A stretch of 12,849 bases of DNA from Thermoplasmata archaeon. GTDB taxonomy: Archaea; Thermoplasmatota; Thermoplasmata; Thermoplasmatales; Thermoplasmataceae. The notes beneath the pieces are model-generated. The model saw only the letters and a program-made list of their open reading frames with translations, was not told the origin of the DNA and searched no databases. The stretch lies in NCBI GenBank assembly GCA_021845155.1, contig JAKBSB010000020.1:1-12849 (forward strand), written 5' to 3'. Below, piece by piece: positions 1-6,021 of the stretch (position 1 is its first letter; each line of letters opens with the position of its first letter). The translations under genes were made by a program, and so were the position numbers.

Positions 1-6
1 CGATCT
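1..6. other. Probable Illumina adapter remnant at left contig edge
   Basis: The window opens with CGATCT, the 3' end of the standard Illumina adapter (known to end in GCTCTTCCGATCT). The mirror-image six bases AGATCG close the window. Finding both in the right orientation by chance is unlikely. Codons 291-292 of the thiolase read through this hexamer and should not be trusted. Confidence 0.75.
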
Positions 7-877
7 CATCCTCGGATTCCACTATTTCAAGTATTGTGGACATATCATGCAATTCAGCAAAATCCATCTGCGACGGTTTCAATCCAGCACTCCTGAAAGC
101 TTTCCCGGAAGCGTTTTTCACCGATACAATGGTCGTCAGAGGGTCTCTGGCGGAAAGGCTTGAGGAACCTGAGGCTGACGCACACCCAAGTATCTTTGCA
201 CTTTTTGAAGAGAATGATTCCGCGTTATCATCGGAAGTCAGGAGAAGTGACGCAGATCCATCACTTACAGGACAGAACTCAAATATCCGCAATGGGTCTG
301 CAATTACTTTCGAGTTCATCACCTCTTCCAGGTTTACAGGTTTCTGGAACTGAGCATACGGATTTCTTGATCCATTTTCATGGTTTTTAACTGCAACCAT
401 TGCTATGCTTTCTCTGCTTGCCCCGAATTCTTCCATGTATATTTTTGTAAGCAGGCCGCCAAGTGATGGGAGTGAGATGCCCGCCCTTTTCTCTTCACTG
501 TGCAGGAGGGAAGCTATTATTGCGGTGGATGTTTTTCCATTCCCACCTGTCATCTTCTCTGCCCCAGTGACCAAAACATTTTTTGCAATGCCGGATTCAA
601 TGAGGGAACTGGCAACTAAAACAGCAGATCCACCACTCCCGCTGGTGTTGTCAACCCGCAAGGAAGGTATCCCGTCAATTGAGAACCGGGTTGTAAGCAG
701 ATTATTCAGGCCGGAAATGCCGTTGTATTCGCCGGAATATGAGTTGGAGACAATAAAGAAGTCAATATCTTCCCTATATTTATCAACAATTGGATCAGCA
801 GACTGGGATGCTATTGACAGGAGATCGTCGTCTCTCTTTCCAAACTTTGTGAAGGATGCCAAAACTATAGATACCAT
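1..877 (-). CDS. Thiolase-like protein (SCP-x/archaeal type), 3'-truncated, catalytic Cys replaced by Ser
   Basis: Reading leftwards from the ATG at 877-875 gives about 290 residues of an archaeal thiolase/SCP-x fold; the family is usually about 380-390, so the C-terminal quarter is missing. Visible landmarks are VTGAEKMT (about residues 107-114), the FCPVSDGSAS segment (the family's C/S-P-x-S-D-G-A-A block) and ELHDMSTILEI near the edge, which carries the active-site His of the HDxF motif. In thiolases the nucleophile sits in a C-A/S-S/T-G-G/S-x-A motif; here that segment reads VDNTSGSGGSA, with Ser79 (codon AGC, 643-641) at the Cys position. It may therefore be a non-classical acyl-CoA-binding or condensing homologue instead of an acetyl-CoA acetyltransferase. 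An in-frame stop four codons upstream (889-887) fixes the start. A TATA-like box 25 bp upstream suggests a leaderless mRNA. In many archaea a DUF35 Zn-ribbon/OB protein follows such genes; that region is off the window. Confidence 0.85.
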   Translation of the reverse strand, partial: MVSIVLASFTKFGKRDDDLLSIASQSADPIVDKYREDIDFFIVSNSYSGEYNGISGLNNLLTTRFSIDGIPSLRVDNTSGSGGSAVLVASSLIESGIAKNVLVTGAEKMTGGNGKTSTAIIASLLHSEEKRAGISLPSLGGLLTKIYMEEFGASRESIAMVAVKNHENGSRNPYAQFQKPVNLEEVMNSKVIADPLRIFEFCPVSDGSASLLLTSDDNAESFSSKSAKILGCASASGSSSLSARDPLTTIVSVKNASGKAFRSAGLKPSQMDFAELHDMSTILEIVESEDEI

Positions 878-897
878 GCAGCTTAATTACATGAATG

Positions 898-906
898 AAA
901 TATAAA
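898..906 (-). promoter_or_regulatory. TATA-like box of the thiolase-like gene
   Basis: The minus strand reads TTTATATTT, centred about 25 bp upstream of the ATG at 877. That is the archaeal TATA-to-start distance expected for a leaderless transcript. Confidence 0.6.
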
Positions 907-1028
907 CATATCATGGCAATCAGAATTCACTATCCATAAGTTCGAAGCTTTTCTGTTCCATCGTTCCAACTATTTTCGGCTATAGATGTTGATGTAAATA
1001 ACCAGTGTTTTCATCATATGGATTTGGT
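907..1028. other. Divergent intergenic spacer
   Basis: Part of the spacer between the leftward thiolase-like gene and the rightward toxin-antitoxin module. I see no ORF with coding character, RNA gene or strong repeat here. It would hold the upstream promoter parts of the thiolase gene. Confidence 0.5.
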
Positions 1029-1040
1029 CAACAATCGTAT
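1029..1040. promoter_or_regulatory. Degenerate third operator copy of the AbiE-like module
   Basis: CAAC-AATC-GTAT keeps the right arm (GTAT) and two of four bases of the left arm of the ATAC-N4-GTAT palindrome. It lies exactly 22 bp before the first perfect copy, the same step that separates the two perfect copies. It may be a weak cooperative site; the match is partial. Confidence 0.35.
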
Positions 1041-1050
1041 AACAAAATAC

Positions 1051-1062
1051 ATACAATAGTAT
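1051..1062. promoter_or_regulatory. Operator palindrome 1 (ATAC-AATA-GTAT)
   Basis: A perfect 4-bp-arm inverted repeat, extending to 5 bp per arm (CATAC...GTATG, 1050-1063), just upstream of the TATA-like box at 1065-1071. AbiEi antitoxins are known to bind paired inverted repeats in their own promoter and repress it. By position this is a likely antitoxin binding site. Confidence 0.6.
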
Positions 1063-1064
1063 GG

Positions 1065-1071
1065 TTTATTA
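1065..1071 (+). promoter_or_regulatory. TATA-like box of the toxin-antitoxin operon
   Basis: TTTATTA is centred 26 bp upstream of the ATG at 1094 and lies between the two perfect palindromes. Occupancy of those palindromes would block TBP/TFB. This position is the main reason for preferring 1094 over the upstream ATG at 1061 as the antitoxin start. Confidence 0.55.
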
Positions 1072-1072
1072 C

Positions 1073-1084
1073 ATACGAATGTAT
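1073..1084. promoter_or_regulatory. Operator palindrome 2 (ATAC-GAAT-GTAT)
   Basis: A second perfect ATAC-N4-GTAT inverted repeat, 22 bp (about two helical turns) from the first. It sits between the TATA-like box and the predicted start at 1094, where a bound repressor would cover the initiation region. Confidence 0.6.
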
Positions 1085-1093
1085 AGAAGCTCC

Positions 1094-1765
1094 ATGAAAA
1101 AGGATGATTTCCTTGAACAGCTTAAATACCATAAACTGGAGGTTTTCAATATCCATGATGCTGCGAGGATTTTTGGAAAACCAGAAAGATACGTATCCAG
1201 TCGACTTACAACCATGAAACAGATAAAACGAGTTCGTAAAGGATTATATTATCTGGAAGGTACAGAGTTATCCAAGATTGCCTCAGCTATTATTGCGCCT
1301 TCATACATAAGCCTTATTTCCGCCTTTAATCTTCTAGGTGTTACCACTCAGATCCCCACAGAAATTCAGGTAATTTCTCCAGTTCAACATAAAACTTTAT
1401 TCATAGGCCAAACCCGAATCAAATTTATCAGATTCCGAAAGGATAGAATGTTTGGTTTCAGTCTCACTGATCTCGGTATGATTGCAGATCTTGAAAAAGC
1501 AATTATTGACTCGTTATACCTCAATACATTCATAGGTGAGGCAGAGGATGTGGTTGAAGGTAATAGTGGGATAATCCCTGACAGGATCTCAGAATACGCT
1601 ATACTAATGCGTTCTGGCGCAGTAATCAACAGGCTTGGTCATCTACTTGAAAAGTTTGGCTATGATTGCGAAAAAATAAAAAATTTCAGATCTGATAGAT
1701 ACGTTAATTTTGGAGAAAATGGTCAATTGAAAGATATTAAATGGAGAGTCAGATATGCTGAGTAG
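1094..1765 (+). CDS. AbiEi-like antitoxin/autorepressor of a type IV toxin-antitoxin module
   Basis: Predicted 223 residues. Residues about 3-58 form a winged helix-turn-helix (AARIFGKPERYVSSRLTTMK, then a basic RVRKGLYYL wing), the N-terminal domain type of AbiEi antitoxins. The middle part has an AbiEi-like core (SYISLISAFNLLGV; ADLEKAIIDSLYL resembles the family's A-x-x-E-K-A-x-x-D motif), followed by a C-terminal region. In characterised AbiE systems this protein neutralises the nucleotidyltransferase toxin and represses its own promoter through inverted repeats; phased repeats are visible upstream here. The stop overlaps the next gene by 11 bp, the usual tight coupling of antitoxin and toxin. 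The ATG at 1061 would add 11 residues (MVYYIRMYRSS) but lies in operator 1 and upstream of the TATA-like box, so I prefer 1094. Phage defence by this copy is inferred from the family, not shown. Confidence 0.85.
   Translation: MKKDDFLEQLKYHKLEVFNIHDAARIFGKPERYVSSRLTTMKQIKRVRKGLYYLEGTELSKIASAIIAPSYISLISAFNLLGVTTQIPTEIQVISPVQHKTLFIGQTRIKFIRFRKDRMFGFSLTDLGMIADLEKAIIDSLYLNTFIGEAEDVVEGNSGIIPDRISEYAILMRSGAVINRLGHLLEKFGYDCEKIKNFRSDRYVNFGENGQLKDIKWRVRYAE
1743..1748 (+). promoter_or_regulatory. Shine-Dalgarno-like site for the toxin
   Basis: GGAGAG lies six bases before the ATG at 1755, inside the last codons of the antitoxin gene. An internal ribosome-binding site is expected for the second cistron of a leaderless operon, and it supports the 1755 start. 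Confidence 0.55.
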
Positions 1766-2498
1766 AGAAGAACTTCTGGATACTCCGGTATCCTTCAATG
1801 CTTACCAGAAAGAGAAGGATTATCTTCAGCATATAGTTTTGTCAAGAATTTATGCAAATACGGGCAATGAACTGATTTTCAAGGGGGGAACATCTCTCCA
1901 GAAGTGTCATAGCCTGAATAGGTTCTCCGAAGATCTGGATTTCACTGCCACTGATTGGTTCAGACACGAAAAGATTGAGATCGCCTTGTCTGAGGTTAGC
2001 CGTTTCTACCCAAGTTTTCACACAAAATCCGCTGGGACTTCATCTCAAAGTTATGTGATAAGGATCCGTGGCCCTCTTTTTCACTCTCCTCTTTCAGAGC
2101 AAACCATCAGGATTGATGTCAGCTTGAGAGAAAAGGTTATACTTCCAGCGGTGAATTATAATATAATTCCAATTTACAGGGACCTGCATCCATACATGGT
2201 CAAGGCAATGGATCTCAGAGAAATTTTTTCCGAAAAAATACGGGCTCTCAACACAAGAAAAAGAGCAAGGGACCTGTATGACATATATTTCCTGATAAAG
2301 AAAAATGTGAAACTCGATCTATTGTTGGTTTCAGAAAAGATGAGATTGTACAAAAAAATGTATGACCGCAATGAGGCGGTTGAAAGAATCAAGACGTTCA
2401 AAGTACAGTGGGAAAAAGAAATTCCTGCCCTTGTCCTGAATCCACCACAATTTAGTACTGTGTCATCAGAAGTGGTGGAGTTTCTACTGTCTCAATAG
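1755..2498 (+). CDS. AbiEii-like nucleotidyltransferase toxin
   Basis: 247 residues with the AbiEii/AbiGii (DUF1814-type) nucleotidyltransferase landmarks. FKGGTSL (42-48) is the G-G-T/S motif, followed by RFSEDLDF (56-63) with the metal-binding D60-x-D62 pair. IRIDVSLREK gives a third acidic residue, D121. SEKIRALNTRKRARDLYDIY (159-178) supplies the conserved Lys161 and the R-x-R-D-L-Y-D helix. Family toxins transfer nucleotides to a cellular target; the related MenT enzymes modify tRNA. All key residues are present, so it looks active. It is translated from its own Shine-Dalgarno within the antitoxin gene and the two overlap by 11 bp. Its stop codon overlaps the 3' end of the opposing membrane-protein gene by 7 bp. 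Confidence 0.9.
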   Translation: MLSREELLDTPVSFNAYQKEKDYLQHIVLSRIYANTGNELIFKGGTSLQKCHSLNRFSEDLDFTATDWFRHEKIEIALSEVSRFYPSFHTKSAGTSSQSYVIRIRGPLFHSPLSEQTIRIDVSLREKVILPAVNYNIIPIYRDLHPYMVKAMDLREIFSEKIRALNTRKRARDLYDIYFLIKKNVKLDLLLVSEKMRLYKKMYDRNEAVERIKTFKVQWEKEIPALVLNPPQFSTVSSEVVEFLLSQ

Positions 2499-4396
2499 TT
2501 TTCCTCTATCTGGGCGGTACTGAAAGTCCTGGCAGAAACCATGCCAGAACAGTACACCACAACTCTGTACGATTCACTTAGATTCAGATATTCTGCGGGA
2601 ATATCTGTATGTAACATAAATGTGCTGTTAGTATCTGGCTTTATTTCACTGCTATTGCCACTTATATTCCATATAAGGCCGTTGCCATTGGAAATAACAC
2701 CAGGCTCAACTATCCTGAAAAAAATATCCATTGGTTTTGTTGCAGCAGATGAAAAATAGACAGTAATGTTCATCGAATCTGCGTAAGTTCTGTTATTATA
2801 TATGGGCTGGGGAACTGATGATTCTATAATTATCCTGGAATTTGTGTTGCTGTGGTAAAACGCGGTGCAAACAGGAATCACGCAGAGCAGAACTACGGCC
2901 ACTACAGCAACTTTTTTTCCATCTGGACGTTTCGATGAATGGATCCTGTTATCCGTATTCATGGGAATTTCAGGAATATCCACGTGCTTCCGGTCCATTC
3001 TCTCCTTTGCCAGAAAAGGAATTGTAGAAAAACAGAGTATAACCCAGTAAAGAAAATATTCAATTGCCACTCTGTAGTTAAAGGCCATTATTACCATGGG
3101 AAACACAAATAAAGCATATTTCAAGAGGTCAAAATAAAGTGTGTACACAATTATAAGAATGAACATGGAGCAAATCATGATAACTGTAAAAACAACTTCA
3201 GGTATTTCGACATATCCCAGGAATGAGATCTGGGAAATACCCATTCCATAACCTAAAAGTGGAAGTAACTCAGGGTTAAGTATGGATTTCACATAATAAA
3301 CCGGGTTAAGTAAGATAAAATATCCATTTATTATGAAAAAGGCTAAAATTACAGCAATGAACCATCTACCAGCATCCGATTTTTTTCGCTCCTTCAGCAC
3401 AAGGATAATAAAGAATGGCAGGACAAATATGGGTATCTGTTTAACAGAGAGTGCAATACCGAAGAGAATGCCTGAACCCACGGGCTTACTGAGATATATG
3501 TAGGAAAGCATAACAAGTGAAGACCAGAGAAAACCATTGCCTCCGTTCAGTCCTTCCGTAAGAATCATTGTGGAGGAGAAAATGCCAAGAAAGAGAGCAG
3601 GCACCATGTTAAGGTATCCCTTTCTTATGTATTCTGCCAGAAGTATGAGTACAGGGATTGCCGTCAGTGATTCCTGAAAGAAACTTGGTTTAATGGAAAA
3701 AACCGCCGTAGGAAGATAAGCAAAAAAGGATAGGACCGGGTATCCAAGGGTCTGTACATAGCCCCCAGAAAGAAGAGGTGTTCCCAGATAGTATGGGAAA
3801 TGCATTATTGAAAGAGTATTAACCATATTTGATGGATTATACGGGTTTATTCCCTTGAGGAAAAGACTTGCGGCATAGGTGTCTATTGCACTTTCGTCGC
3901 TGGGAAAATACCTCGTATAGTAAAAACCCACAAAGATTGTAAATATGATCAGGAAAATAATTATCTCAAGGGAATAGAAACACAAAATTTTCTGCAAAAT
4001 CCCTCTTCTTATTTCCAGAACAACGTACGTGAGCCCTGTTATGAACAGACCGGCCAGAAACAATATGGTGTATACTCTTAACCCAGGGGGATATGGGTAA
4101 AGTATTACCTGAAGGGATAGGGTGGCTATGGCAGTAAACCACAAGAATTTCAACCATTTTTCAAGTTTTCTGGACAGTCCAACAGTGATCACAATAAAAC
4201 CTGCAAAAAGCAATGAAGTTTCAAAGACTATTGCAAGTGGATCAAGATATCCAAATTTTACCCATGAAAAGTATGCAATCTCAATGAAGGAAGACCCTGC
4301 AACAAGGCTCAGGAAGATTGCCAGGTGGCTATTTTCAATGGTGAGTCTTTGGTTGCCAGCTGAGGATTGAAAAATTTCTCTGACTTTCTCTTTCAA
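2492..4396 (-). CDS. GT-C-like polytopic membrane glycosyltransferase with exterior C-terminal domain
   Basis: 634 residues. Many hydrophobic segments span residues about 24-460 (roughly ten to twelve helices). After a cytoplasmic-looking charged linker (about 464-494) comes a final membrane helix at 494-513, then about 120 polar residues with at least six N-x-S/T sequons (NRT, NIT, NIS, NSS, NST, NLS), probably outside the cell. Features resembling GT-C/GT87-type polyprenyl-phosphate-sugar transferases are an acidic first-loop segment PSDESAIDTYAASLF (165-179) followed by KGINPYNP (181-188), and GIALSVKQIPIFVLP (313-327), like the family's G-x-A-x-x-x-K-x-P helix. It may act in N-glycan, lipid or surface polymer assembly; the sugar and acceptor cannot be told. 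There is no in-frame ATG near the start; TTG at 4396 is the best candidate (see findings). A GT-C-like enzyme is an inference; a generic membrane protein remains possible. Confidence 0.6.
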   Translation of the reverse strand: MKEKVREIFQSSAGNQRLTIENSHLAIFLSLVAGSSFIEIAYFSWVKFGYLDPLAIVFETSLLFAGFIVITVGLSRKLEKWLKFLWFTAIATLSLQVILYPYPPGLRVYTILFLAGLFITGLTYVVLEIRRGILQKILCFYSLEIIIFLIIFTIFVGFYYTRYFPSDESAIDTYAASLFLKGINPYNPSNMVNTLSIMHFPYYLGTPLLSGGYVQTLGYPVLSFFAYLPTAVFSIKPSFFQESLTAIPVLILLAEYIRKGYLNMVPALFLGIFSSTMILTEGLNGGNGFLWSSLVMLSYIYLSKPVGSGILFGIALSVKQIPIFVLPFFIILVLKERKKSDAGRWFIAVILAFFIINGYFILLNPVYYVKSILNPELLPLLGYGMGISQISFLGYVEIPEVVFTVIMICSMFILIIVYTLYFDLLKYALFVFPMVIMAFNYRVAIEYFLYWVILCFSTIPFLAKERMDRKHVDIPEIPMNTDNRIHSSKRPDGKKVAVVAVVLLCVIPVCTAFYHSNTNSRIIIESSVPQPIYNNRTYADSMNITVYFSSAATKPMDIFFRIVEPGVISNGNGLIWNISGNSSEIKPDTNSTFMLHTDIPAEYLNLSESYRVVVYCSGMVSARTFSTAQIEENY

Positions 4397-4423
4397 AACA
4401 TGAAGCAGATATCATTCCTCTCT

Positions 4424-4432
4424 AAAAATTTT
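4424..4432 (-). promoter_or_regulatory. TATA-like box of the membrane glycosyltransferase gene
   Basis: The minus strand reads AAATTTTTA, centred about 27 bp upstream of the out-of-frame ATG at 4401 and 31-32 bp upstream of the TTG at 4396. Initiation is therefore expected at or just before these codons. Confidence 0.4.
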
Positions 4433-4492
4433 TCAATTCGGATCAGCATCGGATGGGGGAATGTTCACAATTCTTGTGCTTGAACATAATCC

Positions 4493-5106
4493 CTATCTGG
4501 ATCTCATATAATCCAACGTGTTGATACTCTCTATGGTACAGTTTTCATCCTCTGTGTGCAGAATCATATAAGAACAGTTATAAAAAATAACTCTCTGGTC
4601 GTACGTGTTTGTGAGTGTATTGAAGATGGCCCTCAAAACTCCTCCATGTGTCAGAAGGAGAGTTGTTCCTTTATATCCTTCTCTTTTAATTTCCTCAAGA
4701 TATGAGAAAATCCTCTTTACAAACGGTTTCCATGCTTCTACTCTCTCAAGTATATCTATATCCCTTGAGGTGATGGTTTTGAAATCAATTGCATACTTTT
4801 TCATGATTTCATCGGAATTGAGCCCCTCAAGGATACCTAAATTTCTCTCATTCAGGTACTCAGATGAACTGATGTTTCTGATTCCATTAATATGGGCTAC
4901 AATTCTTCCTGTTTCAATTGCTCTTGGTAATTTACTTGTAATAATTCTGGATATGTTGTAATTTCTGAGAGACATGCCCAGATATTCAGCCTGTTTTGCA
5001 CCATCTTCGGTAAGCGGACTGTCTCCCATACCCTGCCAGCGGTGTTCCCGGTTAAGGACGGTCTCGCCATGCCTTGCAATAATATAACGTGTATGATCTT
5101 GCTGCA
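4493..5106 (-). CDS. Histidine phosphatase family protein (phosphoglycerate-mutase-like)
   Basis: 204 residues from the ATG at 5106. RYIIARHGETVLN near the N-terminus is the R-H-G-E-T phosphohistidine motif (His13). LPRAIETG supplies the conserved Arg (about 62), LNERNLGILEG the acidic general acid/base (about Glu87), and TLLLTHGGVLRAI the second catalytic His (about 154). These are all the residues needed for a branch-2,3-PGM/phosphatase fold acting through a phospho-His intermediate; the length is normal. The substrate cannot be inferred (a phosphosugar, a nucleotide or a cobalamin-pathway phosphate are all possible). An ATG at 5116 and a TTG at 5125 lie in frame upstream, but the TATA-like box at 5131-5138 fits a start at 5106 best (about 28 bp). 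It is transcribed separately from the neighbouring HDO gene, whose U-rich terminator lies between them. Confidence 0.9.
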
Positions 5107-5130
5107 TCTCCAGCATACAGTGCAAAAGAG

Positions 5131-5138
5131 AAAATAAA
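5131..5138 (-). promoter_or_regulatory. TATA-like box of the histidine phosphatase gene
   Basis: The minus strand reads TTTATTTT, about 28 bp from the ATG at 5106 and only about 19 bp from the ATG at 5116. This favours the inner start on a leaderless transcript. Confidence 0.5.
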
Positions 5139-5153
5139 TGGTTTGTAGTTCAC

Positions 5154-5163
5154 AAAAAAGAAA
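5154..5163 (-). terminator. U-tract terminator after the HDO-like gene
   Basis: Five bases past the TAA stop (5170-5168) the minus strand reads TTTCTTTTTT. Archaeal intrinsic termination relies on such U-rich runs, with or without a hairpin. No strong hairpin precedes it. Confidence 0.45.
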
Positions 5164-5167
5164 GTAA

Positions 5168-5863
5168 TTAATTAGTTGAATCGGAAAGACCTAACCAGAA
5201 CTTCTGTTCAAGGTCAAGAATTCCCTGTGCTCCTTTCATGAATTTTTCCCTTGCCTCAGCGTCGTCTTTGTGCTGTCCCAGTACATCTTCCATTGCTTCT
5301 TCGTGGTGTTCTTCCAGTTCCCTGTGGAAAGTGAAGTATCTTATATCCATGTTCTTGTATTCGGGATGCTTCTCAGTCCATACCTTGAATCCAGCAAGTA
5401 TTTTGTCCCACATGGGTATGGCCATATTCTCAAGCCCGAACTCCGCACCAAGTGCCTCGTAATAATCGGCCGAAAAATAGTTCCTCATACCATCAAGCCA
5501 TGCTTTTGTCGTTTCGAGTTGTCTTCTTTTCACGAGATCACCAGGTTCAAGACCAAGGCTTCTCAAGTATTTCCTGTACAGAAGTTCATGCCTCTTCCTT
5601 GGATCTGTATCACCAAGCTCTGAAACAAGAATCGTCGTCAGGTTTGCTGCGTCATTTTCATCCGGAGTGTTAACAAGAAGTGTTGATAGAATTGCAGGCC
5701 ATTCCCTTGTAAAATGGTAAAACTCAATACTAAAACGCCTGAACTCATCCTCACTTATTTCACCCCTTGAAAACCGGTCAATGAAATCATTTTTTGTTGC
5801 ACCGTGCGCCTTAACAAAATTATATGTCTTTTTGTAGAAATCTTCACTCTGTGGTACTTCCAT
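5168..5863 (-). CDS. Haem-oxygenase-like di-iron protein (TENA/PqqC/CADD-like superfamily)
   Basis: 231 residues, almost entirely helical and highly charged. The C-terminal helix carries HRELEEHHEEA (about 180-190), with the H-x3-E-x2-H spacing of haem-oxygenase-like di-iron oxidases (HDO); CADD has H-x3-D-x2-H. SELGDTDPRKRHELL (about 81-95) offers the earlier Glu/Asp and His ligands, and GAEFGLEN (about 139-146) the intervening Glu. A six-ligand di-iron site is therefore plausible. Characterised relatives perform oxidations such as N-oxygenation, desaturation and p-aminobenzoate synthesis (CADD); the reaction here is unknown. A TATA-like box at 5894-5900 puts transcription start near 5870, leaving a few bases before the ATG at 5863, with a GGTG match at 5869-5872. 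A GTG at 5893 would add ten residues but overlaps the TATA-like box, so I reject it. A U-tract follows the stop. Confidence 0.8.
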   Translation of the reverse strand: MEVPQSEDFYKKTYNFVKAHGATKNDFIDRFSRGEISEDEFRRFSIEFYHFTREWPAILSTLLVNTPDENDAANLTTILVSELGDTDPRKRHELLYRKYLRSLGLEPGDLVKRRQLETTKAWLDGMRNYFSADYYEALGAEFGLENMAIPMWDKILAGFKVWTEKHPEYKNMDIRYFTFHRELEEHHEEAMEDVLGQHKDDAEAREKFMKGAQGILDLEQKFWLGLSDSTN

Positions 5864-5893
5864 AACTACACCAAATATAGATTGGAAAAACAC

Positions 5894-5900
5894 TATTTAA
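5894..5900 (-). promoter_or_regulatory. TATA-like box of the HDO-like gene
   Basis: The minus strand reads TTAAATA, about 34 bp upstream of the ATG at 5863. This places the transcript start around 5870 with a leader of only a few bases. Confidence 0.45.
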
Positions 5901-5917
5901 CCTTTGCGAGCAGAAAT

Positions 5918-5934
5918 TTCCCTTTCGCAGGGAA
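5918..5934. promoter_or_regulatory. Palindrome upstream of the HDO-like gene promoter
   Basis: TTCCCT-TTCGC-AGGGAA, a perfect 6-bp-arm inverted repeat with a 5-bp centre, ends about 18 bp upstream of the TATA-like box at 5894-5900. As DNA it could be an operator or activator site for the HDO gene. It is outside any convincing coding region. Confidence 0.35.
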
Positions 5935-6021
5935 GGTATGAAGTTGAAAATTTATGTACCCTATCTGTGAATGATTCTGTTCTATACCAGAAAGAAGTAA
6001 AAAAACTGGAAAACATATGAT

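Noticed and set aside
36..905. Plus-strand open frames of 105 and 166 codons
   Set aside because: They run antisense to the thiolase frame, which carries recognisable family motifs and a TATA-like box. The plus-strand translations look like no protein family.
1061..1093. ATG at 1061 as the antitoxin start
   Set aside because: It lies inside operator palindrome 1 and upstream of the TATA-like box at 1065-1071. The ATG at 1094 sits exactly 26 bp after that box.
4605..4961. Plus-strand 118-codon frame
   Set aside because: It is antisense to the histidine phosphatase, whose catalytic motifs are all present on the other strand.
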